Assembly (NCBI RefSeq): GCF_035967765.1
Contig: NZ_JAYWIT010000003.1
Direction: 5' to 3' (one strand)
Length of the DNA stretch: 64,000 bases
DNA from: Conexibacter stalactiti
GTDB taxonomy: Bacteria > Actinomycetota > Thermoleophilia > Solirubrobacterales > Solirubrobacteraceae
Within the stretch, counting starts at the first letter, position 1; each line of letters begins with the position of its first letter. A model generated the notes under the pieces. That model made no database searches. It was given only the letters and a program-made list of their open reading frames with translations, and had not been told where the DNA came from. The translations under genes and the position numbers were made by a program. This document shows positions 27,336-36,583 of this stretch, one piece after another.

Positions 27336-29786
27336 GTGCAACGGACTGCGAAGAGCCGGGCAGTGCTGCTCGGCATGGCGATCGCGATCGCCGCGAGCGG
27401 GGAGGCGGTTGCAGCCGAGCCGGTGCGGCTGCTCCCTCCGGGTCACGCCGACCTGCATGTGCGCTTGGAGAGCGGAGCGCTCGACCTCGGCGTGCACCAC
27501 GACGCCGGCGGCTGGTTCCCGCTCGAGGACACGGTCGTGCCGATCAGCGATGAGGGGCGGATGGCGACACCGCCGGCGCTTGACTTCCTCGCGCCTCGCG
27601 GCCGCGACGTCTGGACGCTTCCGCAGCTGCAGGACGTCAACCTGCCGTGGCTGGGGCTCGGCGGGCAGAGCGGGATGGACACGTTCCTCTCACGCGACCT
27701 GACGCTGACGCTCGAGGCGATCGACGGCCCGCCCGGCGGCGAGGTCGTCGCCTGGACCAACGTCGTGCCGACCGGCAACGCGCTGCCGCTGCTCAGCTCG
27801 CGGATGGGACTGCCGGCCTCCTACGGCGTCGGCGGCGGCACGCACGTGCACAACAACTGGTCGTTCACGGCGCCCGGCGTGTACTGCCTCGCGCTGTCGG
27901 TCAGCGGGCGCGCGGCGACGACGGCGGCGCCGCTGTCGGACCGCGGGCAGCTGACGGTCGCGGTCGGGGTCGACCCCTCCGTTGTGGAGCCTTGCGACCG
28001 GCGCGGTGCTCCGCCGGTGCCCGCCGCGCCGGCCAGGCCGGCTGCGGGTGCCGTCGGCGGTTCGCCGCGCGTCTCGCGCGGGTTCTTCGAGCTGCGCCCG
28101 CGCGTCGTCGGCGAAAAGCTGGACGTGGCGCTGGTCGAGCGCGACGGCAGCGGCGCCGGCGTGCGACGCGATCCCGGCGACGTCGTCCTCCACTCGCGTC
28201 CTGAGACGAGCGCGAGAGCGCCGACAAGACGACCGTGGCGCGCGTCGTCCGGGCAGCGGACCCGCGTGCTCGGCGACGTCAGAGGGTCGGCGCGGCTCGA
28301 CTGGAGCATGGTCGAGCTGCCCGCCGGCCAGCTCGACGGCGACCTCGCCTGGCGGCTGAAGTCCGTCGTCGGTCCAGGCACGCTGACGCTCGACACACGC
28401 GCCAGTGAGCGCGCCGCCAGACCGGATCTCTCCAACGGCGCGGGCTACGAGCAGCCGGAGCTGGCGCTGTGGCCGGGCGCTGTCGTGCGCGGGCCGGCGA
28501 CCTGGTCGGCCTCGGCGCCCGGCGTCTACTGCGTCGAGCTGGAGTGGGCCGGCAGGCTCGCCGGCGGCGCGGCCGTCAGCCGCACCGAGCGGCTGACGCT
28601 CGCGATCGACGAGCCCGCAAGAGATCTCGATGGGACGCCGCTGCCGGCGACGATCGACCCGGCGACCGTCGTCCCCTGCGCCCGCGAGACCGGCGCCACG
28701 AGACCAGTGGTGATCGACCGCGGCCACGTCGACCTCGCCACGCGGCTGCTCGGGGGCGAGCTCGACGTCGCGCTCGCCGACGGCTCCGCCGAGGCGGAGG
28801 CGCCGACCTACCGCGACCTCTCCTCGGTCGTGCTGCACGCCGGACCAGGCGCGGCGCGGACCGTCCCCGCCGACCCGGCGTACGGCTTCCTCGGCGCCGC
28901 CGGGGCGACCGCCTACCTGCTGCCGGAGGTGCAGGACCCGGAGCTGGTCTGGCCCGGTTGGAGCAGCGACCAGATCGCGCCCGAGCTGCTCGACGGACCG
29001 CTGCGCTGGACGCTGCGCGACGTGCGCGGCCCCGGCGAGGCGTCGCTGTGGCAGGAGGACGTGCTCGGCGGCGGCCCGAGAGTCCTGTTCGCCTCGCGCG
29101 ACGGGCTGCCGGACACCGTCGCGGTGCCTGCGCCGACGCACGCGCACGGCAACTGGGGCTTCGAGCGCGCCGGCCGCTACTGCCTCGACATGTCCGTCGC
29201 CGCCACGACCGCCTCCGGCCGGGAGCTCGCGCGCGAGCTGACGCTGACAGTGCTCGCCGGTCCCGGCGACGCGGCGGCCGACACTCCCGGCAGCTGCGAT
29301 CCGCGGCCCGCGCCGCCGGTGCCCCAGCCGCCGCTTTCACCGGCACCGACGCCGCCGGTTCCGGCGCCCGCGCCTGGCCCGGCGCCCGAGCGTGCACCGG
29401 ATGCCGTCGGCCCTCGTGCCGAGGCGCCGCGGCTGCAGCGGCTCCGCACCGGTCCGGCGACCTTCGCGACGCTGCGCCGAACCGGCTTGCGTCTCTCGGT
29501 GCGCGCCTCCGCAGGGACCGTGCGCGCCGCCCTGACGGTCGACCGCCGAACAGCCCGCCGGCTCGGCCTGCGACCGCGCGCCGCGCGCACGACGCTCGCG
29601 AGCCTCGTGCGACACAGCGGGGGAGGGCGTGCCGTGACGCTGCGGCTGCGCCCCGCCGCCGCGCTGCGCAAGCGGCTCGTCGCGACGCCGAGAACCGCCG
29701 TCCCGGTCCGCTTGCACGTGACCGTGACCGCAGCCGACGGCCGTCGCACGCAGACCGTCCGCACCCTCCGACTCCTCCCGCGGTGA
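27336..29786 (+). CDS. Secreted surface protein with three choice-of-anchor-M-like repeats
   Basis: An 816-aa exported protein. It has a signal peptide (1-27), then three repeats of about 200 residues that each begin with a GHADLHVRL-type strand and end with HAHxNWxFxxxGxYCL: around 34-190, 245-410 (degenerate, missing the HxHxNW motif) and 465-640. This matches the actinobacterial choice-of-anchor M / ABC-transporter-associated repeat family (TIGR03769-like), often found beside metal uptake systems. A Pro-rich linker (about 660-700) leads to an Arg-rich C-terminal beta module. GTG is chosen because GAGAGGA lies five bases upstream. The downstream NHL gene overlaps or nearly touches, so both form one transcript. 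Confidence 0.8.
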   Translation: MQRTAKSRAVLLGMAIAIAASGEAVAAEPVRLLPPGHADLHVRLESGALDLGVHHDAGGWFPLEDTVVPISDEGRMATPPALDFLAPRGRDVWTLPQLQDVNLPWLGLGGQSGMDTFLSRDLTLTLEAIDGPPGGEVVAWTNVVPTGNALPLLSSRMGLPASYGVGGGTHVHNNWSFTAPGVYCLALSVSGRAATTAAPLSDRGQLTVAVGVDPSVVEPCDRRGAPPVPAAPARPAAGAVGGSPRVSRGFFELRPRVVGEKLDVALVERDGSGAGVRRDPGDVVLHSRPETSARAPTRRPWRASSGQRTRVLGDVRGSARLDWSMVELPAGQLDGDLAWRLKSVVGPGTLTLDTRASERAARPDLSNGAGYEQPELALWPGAVVRGPATWSASAPGVYCVELEWAGRLAGGAAVSRTERLTLAIDEPARDLDGTPLPATIDPATVVPCARETGATRPVVIDRGHVDLATRLLGGELDVALADGSAEAEAPTYRDLSSVVLHAGPGAARTVPADPAYGFLGAAGATAYLLPEVQDPELVWPGWSSDQIAPELLDGPLRWTLRDVRGPGEASLWQEDVLGGGPRVLFASRDGLPDTVAVPAPTHAHGNWGFERAGRYCLDMSVAATTASGRELARELTLTVLAGPGDAAADTPGSCDPRPAPPVPQPPLSPAPTPPVPAPAPGPAPERAPDAVGPRAEAPRLQRLRTGPATFATLRRTGLRLSVRASAGTVRAALTVDRRTARRLGLRPRAARTTLASLVRHSGGGRAVTLRLRPAAALRKRLVATPRTAVPVRLHVTVTAADGRRTQTVRTLRLLPR

Positions 29787-29791
29787 TCCTC

Positions 29792-32707
29792 ATGCACCTC
29801 CGAACCATGGCGGCGAGCACGCTCGTCGCTCTCCTCGCCGCCGCCCCTGGGGCGTTCGCCGCTCCTGGCGACGTCGCGCCGCTGGCCGGCGGCCTCGGTG
29901 CCGGCCAGGCGCTCGAGCTGTCGATCCCGAACGCGGGTGCGCTTGCCGCCGACGGCACGCGGCTGCTCTCCGGCGACGGTCGCTCGACCGTCCGCTGGAT
30001 CGATCCCGCCGACGGCAGCAGCGAGCCGCTGTTCGCAACCAGCGGCGGTGTCGCCGGAATCGCCCGCGACGCCGCCGGCAACGTCTACGCGCTGGAGAGC
30101 GACTGGCGCGGCCGGCTGCTGCGCCGCGACGCCGCGACCGGCGCCGTGACGGTCCTCGCCGGCGGCGGTACGACGGCGCCCGCGAGCGGAATCGCCGCGA
30201 CCTCCGCGCAGCTGACCTTCCCGAAGGGCCTTGCCATCGGCGCCGACGGCGATCCGATCGTCGTCGACGGGATCCTGGGCGACGTCCGCAGCCAGCTGCT
30301 GAAGGTCGACGCCGACAGCGGCAGGCTGGCAGTGATCGGCGGCAGACAGGCTGACGCGAGCGCCGTCGGCGACGGCGGGCCGGTCGACGCCGCCTACATC
30401 GGCCGCGTCGCCGGCATCTCGCTCACGAGCGGCGGCGACCTGCTGGTGACCGAGGGCGAGCAGTTCACCGAGCACCGCGTCCGCCGCGTGCTCGCCGGCG
30501 CGAACGGCGCGATCGACGGCGCCGACACGATCGAGCGCGTCGCCGGCACCGACGACAGGACCGGCGTCTCCAGCGGCGACGGCGGCCCGGCGAGGGATGC
30601 GCGCCTGCACGACCCCTCCGCCGCGGTCGAGCTGCAGGGCGGCGACGTCGCGATCGCCGAGCTCGGAGAGGAGTTCGACGGCCGGGTCCGCGTCGTCGAC
30701 GCCGCCGACGGCACGATCTCGACGCTCGCCGGCGGCGGCAGCGGCGAGCCGGCCGGCCAGCCGGCGACCGACGCCCGGCTGCCCGCGCCCGTCGCGTTGC
30801 AGTCGATCGGCAGCACGCTCTACGTTGGGCTCGGCAGCGTCCTGCGCGATAACACGTGGGCCGACGGTGAGGGGATCCTCGCGGTCGCGCTCGACGGCAG
30901 CTCGATCGCCCATTTCGCTGGCAACGGCCGCGCCGTCTCCGGCGACGGCGTCCCGGCGCTCGACGCGCAGCTCTCGGAGGCGAGAGGGATGACCATCGCG
31001 CCCGACGGAGCGACGATCGTCGCCGACGGCGGCGCCCACGAGCTGCGCCGCGTCGATCCCGTCAACGGCCAGATCACGACGATCGTCGGGAATGGCGAGG
31101 CCTGCGCCGAGCCGCCCGCGTCGTGCGGCGACGGCGGCCCCGGCCGCGCCGCGCGGCTGAGCGAGCCGACTGCCGTCGCCGTCGCGCCCGACGGCACAGT
31201 CTTCTGGGCCGAGGCGTTCGGCTCGACCTTCAGCCCGTCGTACGCCGGCGGGCGGATCCGCGCGCTCGCCCCGGAAGGGACGGTGAGGACGGTGGCCGGC
31301 ACCGGCGCGGCCGGCTTCACCGGCGACGGCGGCGCCGCCGCGACCGCGAGATTTCGGCTCATCGGCGACCTCGCGATCGCGCCCGACGGAGCGCTCCACG
31401 TCGCCGACACCGGCAACAATCGCGTCCGCCGGATCGACCTCGCCGCCGGCATCGTCACGACTGTCGCCGGCACCGGCTACGCCGACAGCACCGGTGACGG
31501 CGGCCCGGCGGCGAGCGCCCAGCTCGACGCGCCGGGCGGGCTCGCCTTCGCGCCTGACGGCGACCTGCTGATCGCCGTCGCCAGGGGCGTGCGCCGGGTC
31601 GACAGCGAGACGCGGCGGATCACGACCCCGCTCGCGGTTCCGGCGACGCCCGCCGCCCCGCTGACGAGCCCCGCGCCGCCTGAGCTGCTCCCGGCGAGCG
31701 AGGCGCCGCTTGAGCGGCCGCTCGACGTCGCCGCTCGCGCCGATGGCACGCTCGCCGTCGCGACTGCCACGCGCGTCTGGTTCGTCGAGCCCGGCGGCCC
31801 GGCGGCGCGGCGCGTGCTCGGCACCGGGGTCACCGGCGTCTCGGAGCCGTCAGGGCCGGGCGACGCGGTCGCCGTCAACGGACCGGCCTCGATCGCCTTC
31901 GCCGCCGGCGGCGACCTCGTCGTCGCCGACACCGGCAACCGCCGCGTGCTGCGCCTCAGCTCGCCGCGCCCGCTGATGCGGATCGACGCGGTCGAGCCAA
32001 GCCGGCCGCAGCTGCAGGCCGGAGGCGAGGCGGTCGAGGTCGCGCTCGGGATCGGCACGACCTTCGGCCCGCTCGAGCTGCGCGCGGGGAACGGCGTGAC
32101 CGTCTCCGATCTACGTCGCGTCTCCGACATGCGCGTCGTGGCGACCCTGCGCGCGGATGCGACGGCGTCGGCGGGCCCGCGGCAGCTCGTGCTCGTGACG
32201 ACCGGCGACGGCGCCGAAGCGGTCTGCGACGGCTGTCTCACCGTCTTGGCGCGCAGCGGCGAGCCGCCGGCTCCCGGTCCGTCGCGCGCTCCCGCCCCGG
32301 CCGCGCCGACGCCGCCCCGACTGCCGAGCACGCCCGCCCCGTCGTCGGCTGCCGTACGGATCGGCGAGCTGAACGTGCCACCGCGCCTGACACTGAGAGG
32401 GCTGCGCCGGGGCATGCCGATCACGGCCACCCCACGCGCCGACGGCCAGCTTCGCGTCGAGCTGCGCCTCGGCAGAGACGCGGCCCGTCGCCTGCGCGCA
32501 AGAGGGACCTCAGTGCTGGCGAGCACGCGCATGCCGGTGAAGGCGGGCAAGGCCGTGAGGCTGCGGCTGAAGCCGACCCCGCGCGTTCTGCGCCGAATCA
32601 GCAGAGGGGGTCGCCGAACGACAGTCAGCGTGACCGTTCGCGTCACGTTGACCGGGGCCGACGGCACCTCCATCACCCGCAGCCTCAAGGTCCGCCTCCG
32701 CACCTGA
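29792..32707 (+). CDS. Secreted NHL-repeat beta-propeller protein
   Basis: A 971-aa exported protein. A signal peptide (about 1-24) is followed by NHL-type repeats across about 30-720, with typical units such as GDGGPA...L.xPxGLAxAPDGxLxVADTGNNRVRRID and VAGTG. Next come an IPT/TIG-like beta domain (about 725-810), a Pro-rich linker (about 815-850) and a C-terminal Arg-rich beta module resembling that of the upstream gene. NHL propellers bind protein, glycan or nucleic-acid partners; no catalytic residues stand out. The start is ambiguous: GTG at 29783 overlaps the upstream stop, and ATG at 29792 or 29807 also precede the signal peptide. Confidence 0.8.
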   Translation: MHLRTMAASTLVALLAAAPGAFAAPGDVAPLAGGLGAGQALELSIPNAGALAADGTRLLSGDGRSTVRWIDPADGSSEPLFATSGGVAGIARDAAGNVYALESDWRGRLLRRDAATGAVTVLAGGGTTAPASGIAATSAQLTFPKGLAIGADGDPIVVDGILGDVRSQLLKVDADSGRLAVIGGRQADASAVGDGGPVDAAYIGRVAGISLTSGGDLLVTEGEQFTEHRVRRVLAGANGAIDGADTIERVAGTDDRTGVSSGDGGPARDARLHDPSAAVELQGGDVAIAELGEEFDGRVRVVDAADGTISTLAGGGSGEPAGQPATDARLPAPVALQSIGSTLYVGLGSVLRDNTWADGEGILAVALDGSSIAHFAGNGRAVSGDGVPALDAQLSEARGMTIAPDGATIVADGGAHELRRVDPVNGQITTIVGNGEACAEPPASCGDGGPGRAARLSEPTAVAVAPDGTVFWAEAFGSTFSPSYAGGRIRALAPEGTVRTVAGTGAAGFTGDGGAAATARFRLIGDLAIAPDGALHVADTGNNRVRRIDLAAGIVTTVAGTGYADSTGDGGPAASAQLDAPGGLAFAPDGDLLIAVARGVRRVDSETRRITTPLAVPATPAAPLTSPAPPELLPASEAPLERPLDVAARADGTLAVATATRVWFVEPGGPAARRVLGTGVTGVSEPSGPGDAVAVNGPASIAFAAGGDLVVADTGNRRVLRLSSPRPLMRIDAVEPSRPQLQAGGEAVEVALGIGTTFGPLELRAGNGVTVSDLRRVSDMRVVATLRADATASAGPRQLVLVTTGDGAEAVCDGCLTVLARSGEPPAPGPSRAPAPAAPTPPRLPSTPAPSSAAVRIGELNVPPRLTLRGLRRGMPITATPRADGQLRVELRLGRDAARRLRARGTSVLASTRMPVKAGKAVRLRLKPTPRVLRRISRGGRRTTVSVTVRVTLTGADGTSITRSLKVRLRT

Positions 32708-32765
32708 CGGGGGCCCGCATGGGTCCGACGAACGGATCCGCCCGCGCGCAGCCCACGAGACGCTC

Positions 32766-33062
32766 TTGACCTTTCGATATTTCGGACTGTCCGGTGAATT
32801 TCTGACTTGTCTCGACATGGGTCAGAGGCGCGCTGTCGAGTGCGCCACGGCCACGAAGGAGGCGCCCTATGGCGCGGTCGTTGCCGAGCGTCTCGCCGAG
32901 CTGCTGACGGCGGCCCGCAAGCAGAGACGCCGTGCTGGGGCGATGGACGCGATCATCGCCGCGACGGCGCTCGCGCACGATCTGACGGTCTGGCCGCAGG
33001 ACGATGACTTCGGCGTGCTGGCCGAGCTCGAGCCCGCGCTGCGCGTCCATCGCGACGGCTGA
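32766..33062 (+). pseudogene. PIN-domain (VapC-like) toxin remnant, N-terminus missing
   Basis: The last 60 or so residues read like the C-terminal half of a VapC-type PIN ribonuclease: VAERLAELLTAARKQ, then MDAIIAATALAHDLTVWP and QDDDFGVL. The N-terminal half with the first catalytic aspartate is absent; the preceding 35 codons show no PIN similarity. No antitoxin gene is adjacent. At 98 aa the frame is shorter than the usual 125-140. It is probably a decayed toxin-antitoxin remnant, though a short functional protein cannot be ruled out. Local GC is lower than in the flanking genes. Confidence 0.55.
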
Positions 33063-33177
33063 TCGGGCTTCCGGGCCGGGACTGCGGACGCGCCGAACTA
33101 GCGTGGTGCTCTCGGTGTCGCCATGTCGCCCCTAGGGACACCACCGGGGCCGGTGACGGACGCGGTCGGGGGCGCGT

Positions 33178-33201
33178 GTGGGCGATCTTGAACTCGCCCA
33201 C
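33178..33201 (+). promoter_or_regulatory. 8-bp inverted repeat upstream of the SDR gene
   Basis: GTGGGCGA and TCGCCCAC flank an 8-nt spacer, 24 bp before the SDR start. It could be an operator or a leader hairpin. No regulator gene is adjacent. Confidence 0.35.
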
Positions 33202-33225
33202 CACCACTGAGAAGGAATGACGCCC

Positions 33226-34254
33226 ATGTCCAGCACCGTGCTCGTCACCGGAGGCTCCGGCTTCCTCGGTCTCCACACGATCATCCAGCTGCTCGAGCGC
33301 GGCGAACGCGTCCGCACGACGGTCCGCTCGCCCGCGAAGGAGATCGCGGTGCGTGAGACACTCGCCCGCGCCGGCGTCGACGCGGAGGATCGGCTCGCGT
33401 TCGTCGTCGCCGATCTCCTGTCCGACGACGGCTGGCCGGATGCGGTGGCCGGGGCCGAGCGCGTCCTCCACGTCGCGTCGCCCTTTCCGGCCGGCACGCC
33501 CGCGCACGAGGACGACCTGATCGTCCCGGCGCGCGAAGGCACGCTGCGGGTGCTGCGCGCCGCCCGCGACGCGGGCGCCCGTCGTGTCGTCGTGACGTCG
33601 TCGTCGGCCGCGATCGGGCACGACAGGGAGCCCGGCGATCACCTCTTCACCGAGGCGGACTGGACGGATCCGGCGGCCGACGTCGGGGCGTACATCCGCT
33701 CGAAGACGCTCGCGGAGCGCGCCGCGTGGGAGTTCGTCGAGCACGAGGGCGGCGGTCTCGAGCTCGCCGTGGTCAACCCCGGCGCGATCTTCGGGCCGGT
33801 GCTCGCGCCCGATCTGTCGGCATCGATCGGCTTGGTCGCCGGGCTGCTCAACGGCGCCATGGCCGGCGGCGTTCCGCGCCTGGCGTTCTCGGTCGTCGAC
33901 GTCCGCGACGTCGCTGACCTGCACCTGCGCGCGATGGACTCCGCCGCCGCCGCGGGCGAGCGCTTCATCGCCGCTTCCGGCGACGCGATCTGGCTCGCGG
34001 ACGCGGCGCGCCTGCTGCGCGAGCGCCTCGGCGATGCCGCCGCGGAGGTTCCGGCGACCGAGATCCCTGACGACGCCATCCGCGCCGCCGCCGCGAACGA
34101 CCCGTCGCTCGAGCGGATCGCGCGCGAGGTCGGCAAGCTCCGCCACCTCAGCTCAGAGAAGGCCCGTGGCGTCCTGGGGTGGGCGCCGCGGACCACCGAG
34201 GAGGCGATCATGGCGACGGCCGAGAGCCTGCTGCGGCTCGACTCGGCCGTGTGA
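33226..34254 (+). CDS. NAD(P)-dependent extended SDR (aldehyde/dihydroflavonol reductase-like)
   Basis: A 342-aa cytoplasmic oxidoreductase. The Rossmann motif TGGSGFLG is at residues 7-14, SSSAAIG follows the substrate strand, and the catalytic tyrosine-lysine pair appears as YIRSK (spacing YxxxK). It resembles the aldehyde reductase / dihydroflavonol-4-reductase branch of extended SDRs, which reduces carbonyls with NADPH. The ATG at 33226 is preferred because GAAGGA lies nine bases upstream; an in-frame ATG at 33217 touches that site. The substrate is unknown. The gene appears monocistronic. Confidence 0.88.
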   Translation: MSSTVLVTGGSGFLGLHTIIQLLERGERVRTTVRSPAKEIAVRETLARAGVDAEDRLAFVVADLLSDDGWPDAVAGAERVLHVASPFPAGTPAHEDDLIVPAREGTLRVLRAARDAGARRVVVTSSSAAIGHDREPGDHLFTEADWTDPAADVGAYIRSKTLAERAAWEFVEHEGGGLELAVVNPGAIFGPVLAPDLSASIGLVAGLLNGAMAGGVPRLAFSVVDVRDVADLHLRAMDSAAAAGERFIAASGDAIWLADAARLLRERLGDAAAEVPATEIPDDAIRAAAANDPSLERIAREVGKLRHLSSEKARGVLGWAPRTTEEAIMATAESLLRLDSAV

Positions 34255-34323
34255 CGACGACGGCCCGATGACCGCGGCGAGCGAACGAGCGTCGCAGGAG
34301 TAACCGATGGGTTGCATCTGAAC

Positions 34324-34359
34324 GAATCGATGTGTAACTATGAGGTTACACATCGATTC
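34324..34359 (+). promoter_or_regulatory. 36-bp inverted repeat (15-bp arms), operator upstream of DUF899 gene
   Basis: GAATCGATGTGTAAC and GTTACACATCGATTC are exact reverse complements separated by TATGAG. The repeat lies 15 bp before the start codon, directly ahead of the ribosome-binding site AGGGAG. The TGTAAC-N6-GTTACA core is typical of dimeric HTH repressors (TetR, ArsR or GntR type). An RNA hairpin is also possible, but the AT-rich core argues for DNA binding. Confidence 0.7.
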
Positions 34360-34374
34360 CAGGGAGCCGTGGAG

Positions 34375-35112
34375 ATGGAGATGCCGCCCGTCGTGTCGAA
34401 GGAGGAGTGGAACGCCGCGCGCGCGATGCTGCTCGTGAGAGAGAAGGCGCTGACGCGGGCGCGCGACGCGATGGCCGCCGAGCGCCGCCGGATGCCGCGG
34501 CTGGCGGTCGAGAAGGAGTACGCGTTCGAGGGTCCGGACGGCCCCGCGCGACTGCTCGACCTGTTCGAGGGGCGGCGTCAGCTGGTCGTCTACCGCTTCT
34601 TCTACGAGCCCGGTGTCGTCGGCTACCCGGAGGCCGGCTGCCGCGGCTGCTCGCAGGTCGCCGACCAGGTCAGCCACCTCTCGCACCTCAACGCGCGCGA
34701 CACCACGCTCGTGTTCGTCTCGCGCGCGCCGCAGGAGAAGATCGCGACGTGGAGAGCGCGCATGGGCTGGCAGGTGCCCTGGTACACGCTCACCGACGAC
34801 TTCGACAGGGACTTCGACGTCGGCGAGTGGCACGGCACGAACGCGTTCTATCGCGACGACGAGGACAGGATCTTCCGCACGTACTTCGTCGACAGGCGCG
34901 GCGACGAGGCGATGGGCAGCTACTACAGCTACCTCGACATCACCGCCCTCGGTCGCCAGGAGACGTGGGAGGACTCGCCCGCGGGCTACCCCCAGACCCC
35001 GCCGTACGTGTGGATCAACCTCCACGACGAGTACGGCGACCCGACCGAGTTCGCGCAGGCGAAGTCGGACGCCGCCGCCTCGCAGCGCGGGTCCAGATAC
35101 ACGACGATGTGA
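34375..35112 (+). CDS. DUF899 family thioredoxin-like protein
   Basis: A 245-aa cytoplasmic protein. The DUF899 hallmarks are an N-terminal helix, PRLAVEKEYAFEGPDGPARL, LVVYRFFY, the C-x-x-C-like CRGCSQVADQ, and a C-terminal FRTYFVDRRGDEAMGSYYSYLD. The fold is related to AhpC/thioredoxin, but the biochemical role of the family is not established. ATG at 34375 has AGGGAG eight bases upstream; longer in-frame starts would lie inside the large inverted repeat, which is more likely an operator. The repeat implies tight repression by an unlinked regulator. Confidence 0.85.
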   Translation: MEMPPVVSKEEWNAARAMLLVREKALTRARDAMAAERRRMPRLAVEKEYAFEGPDGPARLLDLFEGRRQLVVYRFFYEPGVVGYPEAGCRGCSQVADQVSHLSHLNARDTTLVFVSRAPQEKIATWRARMGWQVPWYTLTDDFDRDFDVGEWHGTNAFYRDDEDRIFRTYFVDRRGDEAMGSYYSYLDITALGRQETWEDSPAGYPQTPPYVWINLHDEYGDPTEFAQAKSDAAASQRGSRYTTM

Positions 35113-35115
35113 CGG

Positions 35116-35409
35116 TCACTTCCGCAGCCCCTGGAGGACGAGCGCCGAACGATGCGCTCGGCGGTGGGCGCGGACCCGCCGCACGAGCATCACCGGCACC
35201 GCGACCGTGGCGACGGCGGTGGTGGCCAGCAGCGCGACGACGAGGGTCGACAGCACGGCGACCATGACGAGCGTCAGCAGCGGCGGGAAGGCCAGCAGCA
35301 CGAGCGGGATCACCCACCAGACGCGGGTGGCGCGCAGGCCGCCGGCCACCTCGGCCAGCTCCTCGCTCATGTCGGCACGGCTCTGATGGATGTTGGTGGT
35401 GGAGTTCAT
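35116..35409 (-). CDS. Small two-helix membrane protein
   Basis: A 97-aa protein with two adjacent transmembrane helices (VWWVIPLVLLAFPPLLTLVMVAVL and TLVVALLATTAVATVAVPVML) and a basic C-terminus RRVRAHRRAHRSALVLQ. The family is not recognised. No good Shine-Dalgarno precedes either ATG (35409 or 35370). It faces the DUF899 gene tail-to-tail with only 3 bp between stops. Confidence 0.55.
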   Translation of the reverse strand: MNSTTNIHQSRADMSEELAEVAGGLRATRVWWVIPLVLLAFPPLLTLVMVAVLSTLVVALLATTAVATVAVPVMLVRRVRAHRRAHRSALVLQGLRK

Positions 35410-35576
35410 GGCGGCAACGTTGCCGCGGCACCGCCGCCAGCTCGTCCGTGCCGCTCCCGAGTCCACTCCCCAGTCGTCGGCCCGGGGCCCAGACCGGGCA
35501 CGCCGACCGAAGCGATCCGCGCCTCGAGCCGCGACGGTGGTGTGGCCATCGCAAGCCCATCCGAAAGGACCGTCGC

Positions 35577-36513
35577 ATGCAGCCCAGGAGCGTTCTCGGC
35601 CACTCGTTGAAGGATGTCCAGGTCCCGTTCGGGCCGGTGCGGCAGATCGACGCCGGACTGTTGAACGTCGGCTACGTCGACGCCGGACCGGTCGACGGGC
35701 CCGCGGTGATCCTCGTCCACGGCTGGCCCTACGACATCCACAGCTTCGCCGAGGTCACGCCGATCCTCACCGCGGCCGGGTTCCGCGTCGTCGTCCCCTA
35801 CGTGCGCGGCTTCGGCAGCACCAGGTTCCTGTCGTCCCAGACGCCGCGCAACGAACAACAGGCGGCGCTGGCGGCCGACACGATCGCGTTGATGGACGCG
35901 CTGGGGATCGACAGCGCGATCGTCGCGGGCTTCGACTGGGGCGCGCGGACCGCCGACGCGATGGCGATCCTCTGGCCGCGGCGCGCGCGCGATCGTCTCT
36001 GTCAGCGGCTACATCGTCATCGACCTCGCGGCCAACCTGCTGCCGCTGGCGCCGCGGGCCGAGCTCGGCTGGTGGTACCAGTACTACTTCGCCACCGAGC
36101 GCGGACGCCGCGGCTACCGCGAGAACACCGCCGCGTTCAACAAGCTCATCTGGCGGACCGCGTCACCGGAGTGGGAGTTCAGCGACGCCATCTTCGACCG
36201 AACGGCCGCCGCGTTCGACAACCCCGATCATGTCGACGTCGTCGTCCACAACTATCGCTGGCGGCTGAGCCTGGCGGACGGTGAGCCCGCCTACGAGCAC
36301 GACGAGCAGCGGCTGCGCGACGCTGCGGCGATCACCGTTCCGGCGATCACGATCGGCTCCGACTTCGACGGCGCCGCGGCCGCCGGGACGCACTACCGGG
36401 CGCGGTTCGCCGGACGGTACGCGCACCGGCTGCTGCCCGGCATCGGCCACAACGTGCCGCAGGAGGCGCCGCGCGCCTTCGCCGACGCCGTGATCGAGGT
36501 CCAGGACTGGTGA
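35577..36513 (+). pseudogene. Alpha/beta hydrolase gene broken by a frameshift
   Basis: The first about 135 codons encode an epoxide-hydrolase/dehalogenase-like start: ILVHGWPYDIHSF (oxyanion HGWP), VPYVRGFGSTRF and the nucleophile-elbow region VAGFDWGARTADAM, in which Asp is the nucleophile. At the GCGCGCGCGC run (35979-35991) the frame shifts: one extra base, or two missing. In the new frame homologous sequence continues: SGYIVIDLAANL, GWWYQYYFATERG, and the catalytic histidine region LLPGIGHNVPQEAP, ending at 36513. Repairing one base gives a full-length hydrolase of about 311 aa. This may be a real inactivating mutation or an assembly error in the GC run. Confidence 0.85.
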
Positions 36514-36583
36514 TTCGACTGCAAGCTCTCTACAACCCAGCTGCGATAGACATGGGTCGTCACGGCGCACCGACGGAGGACCA

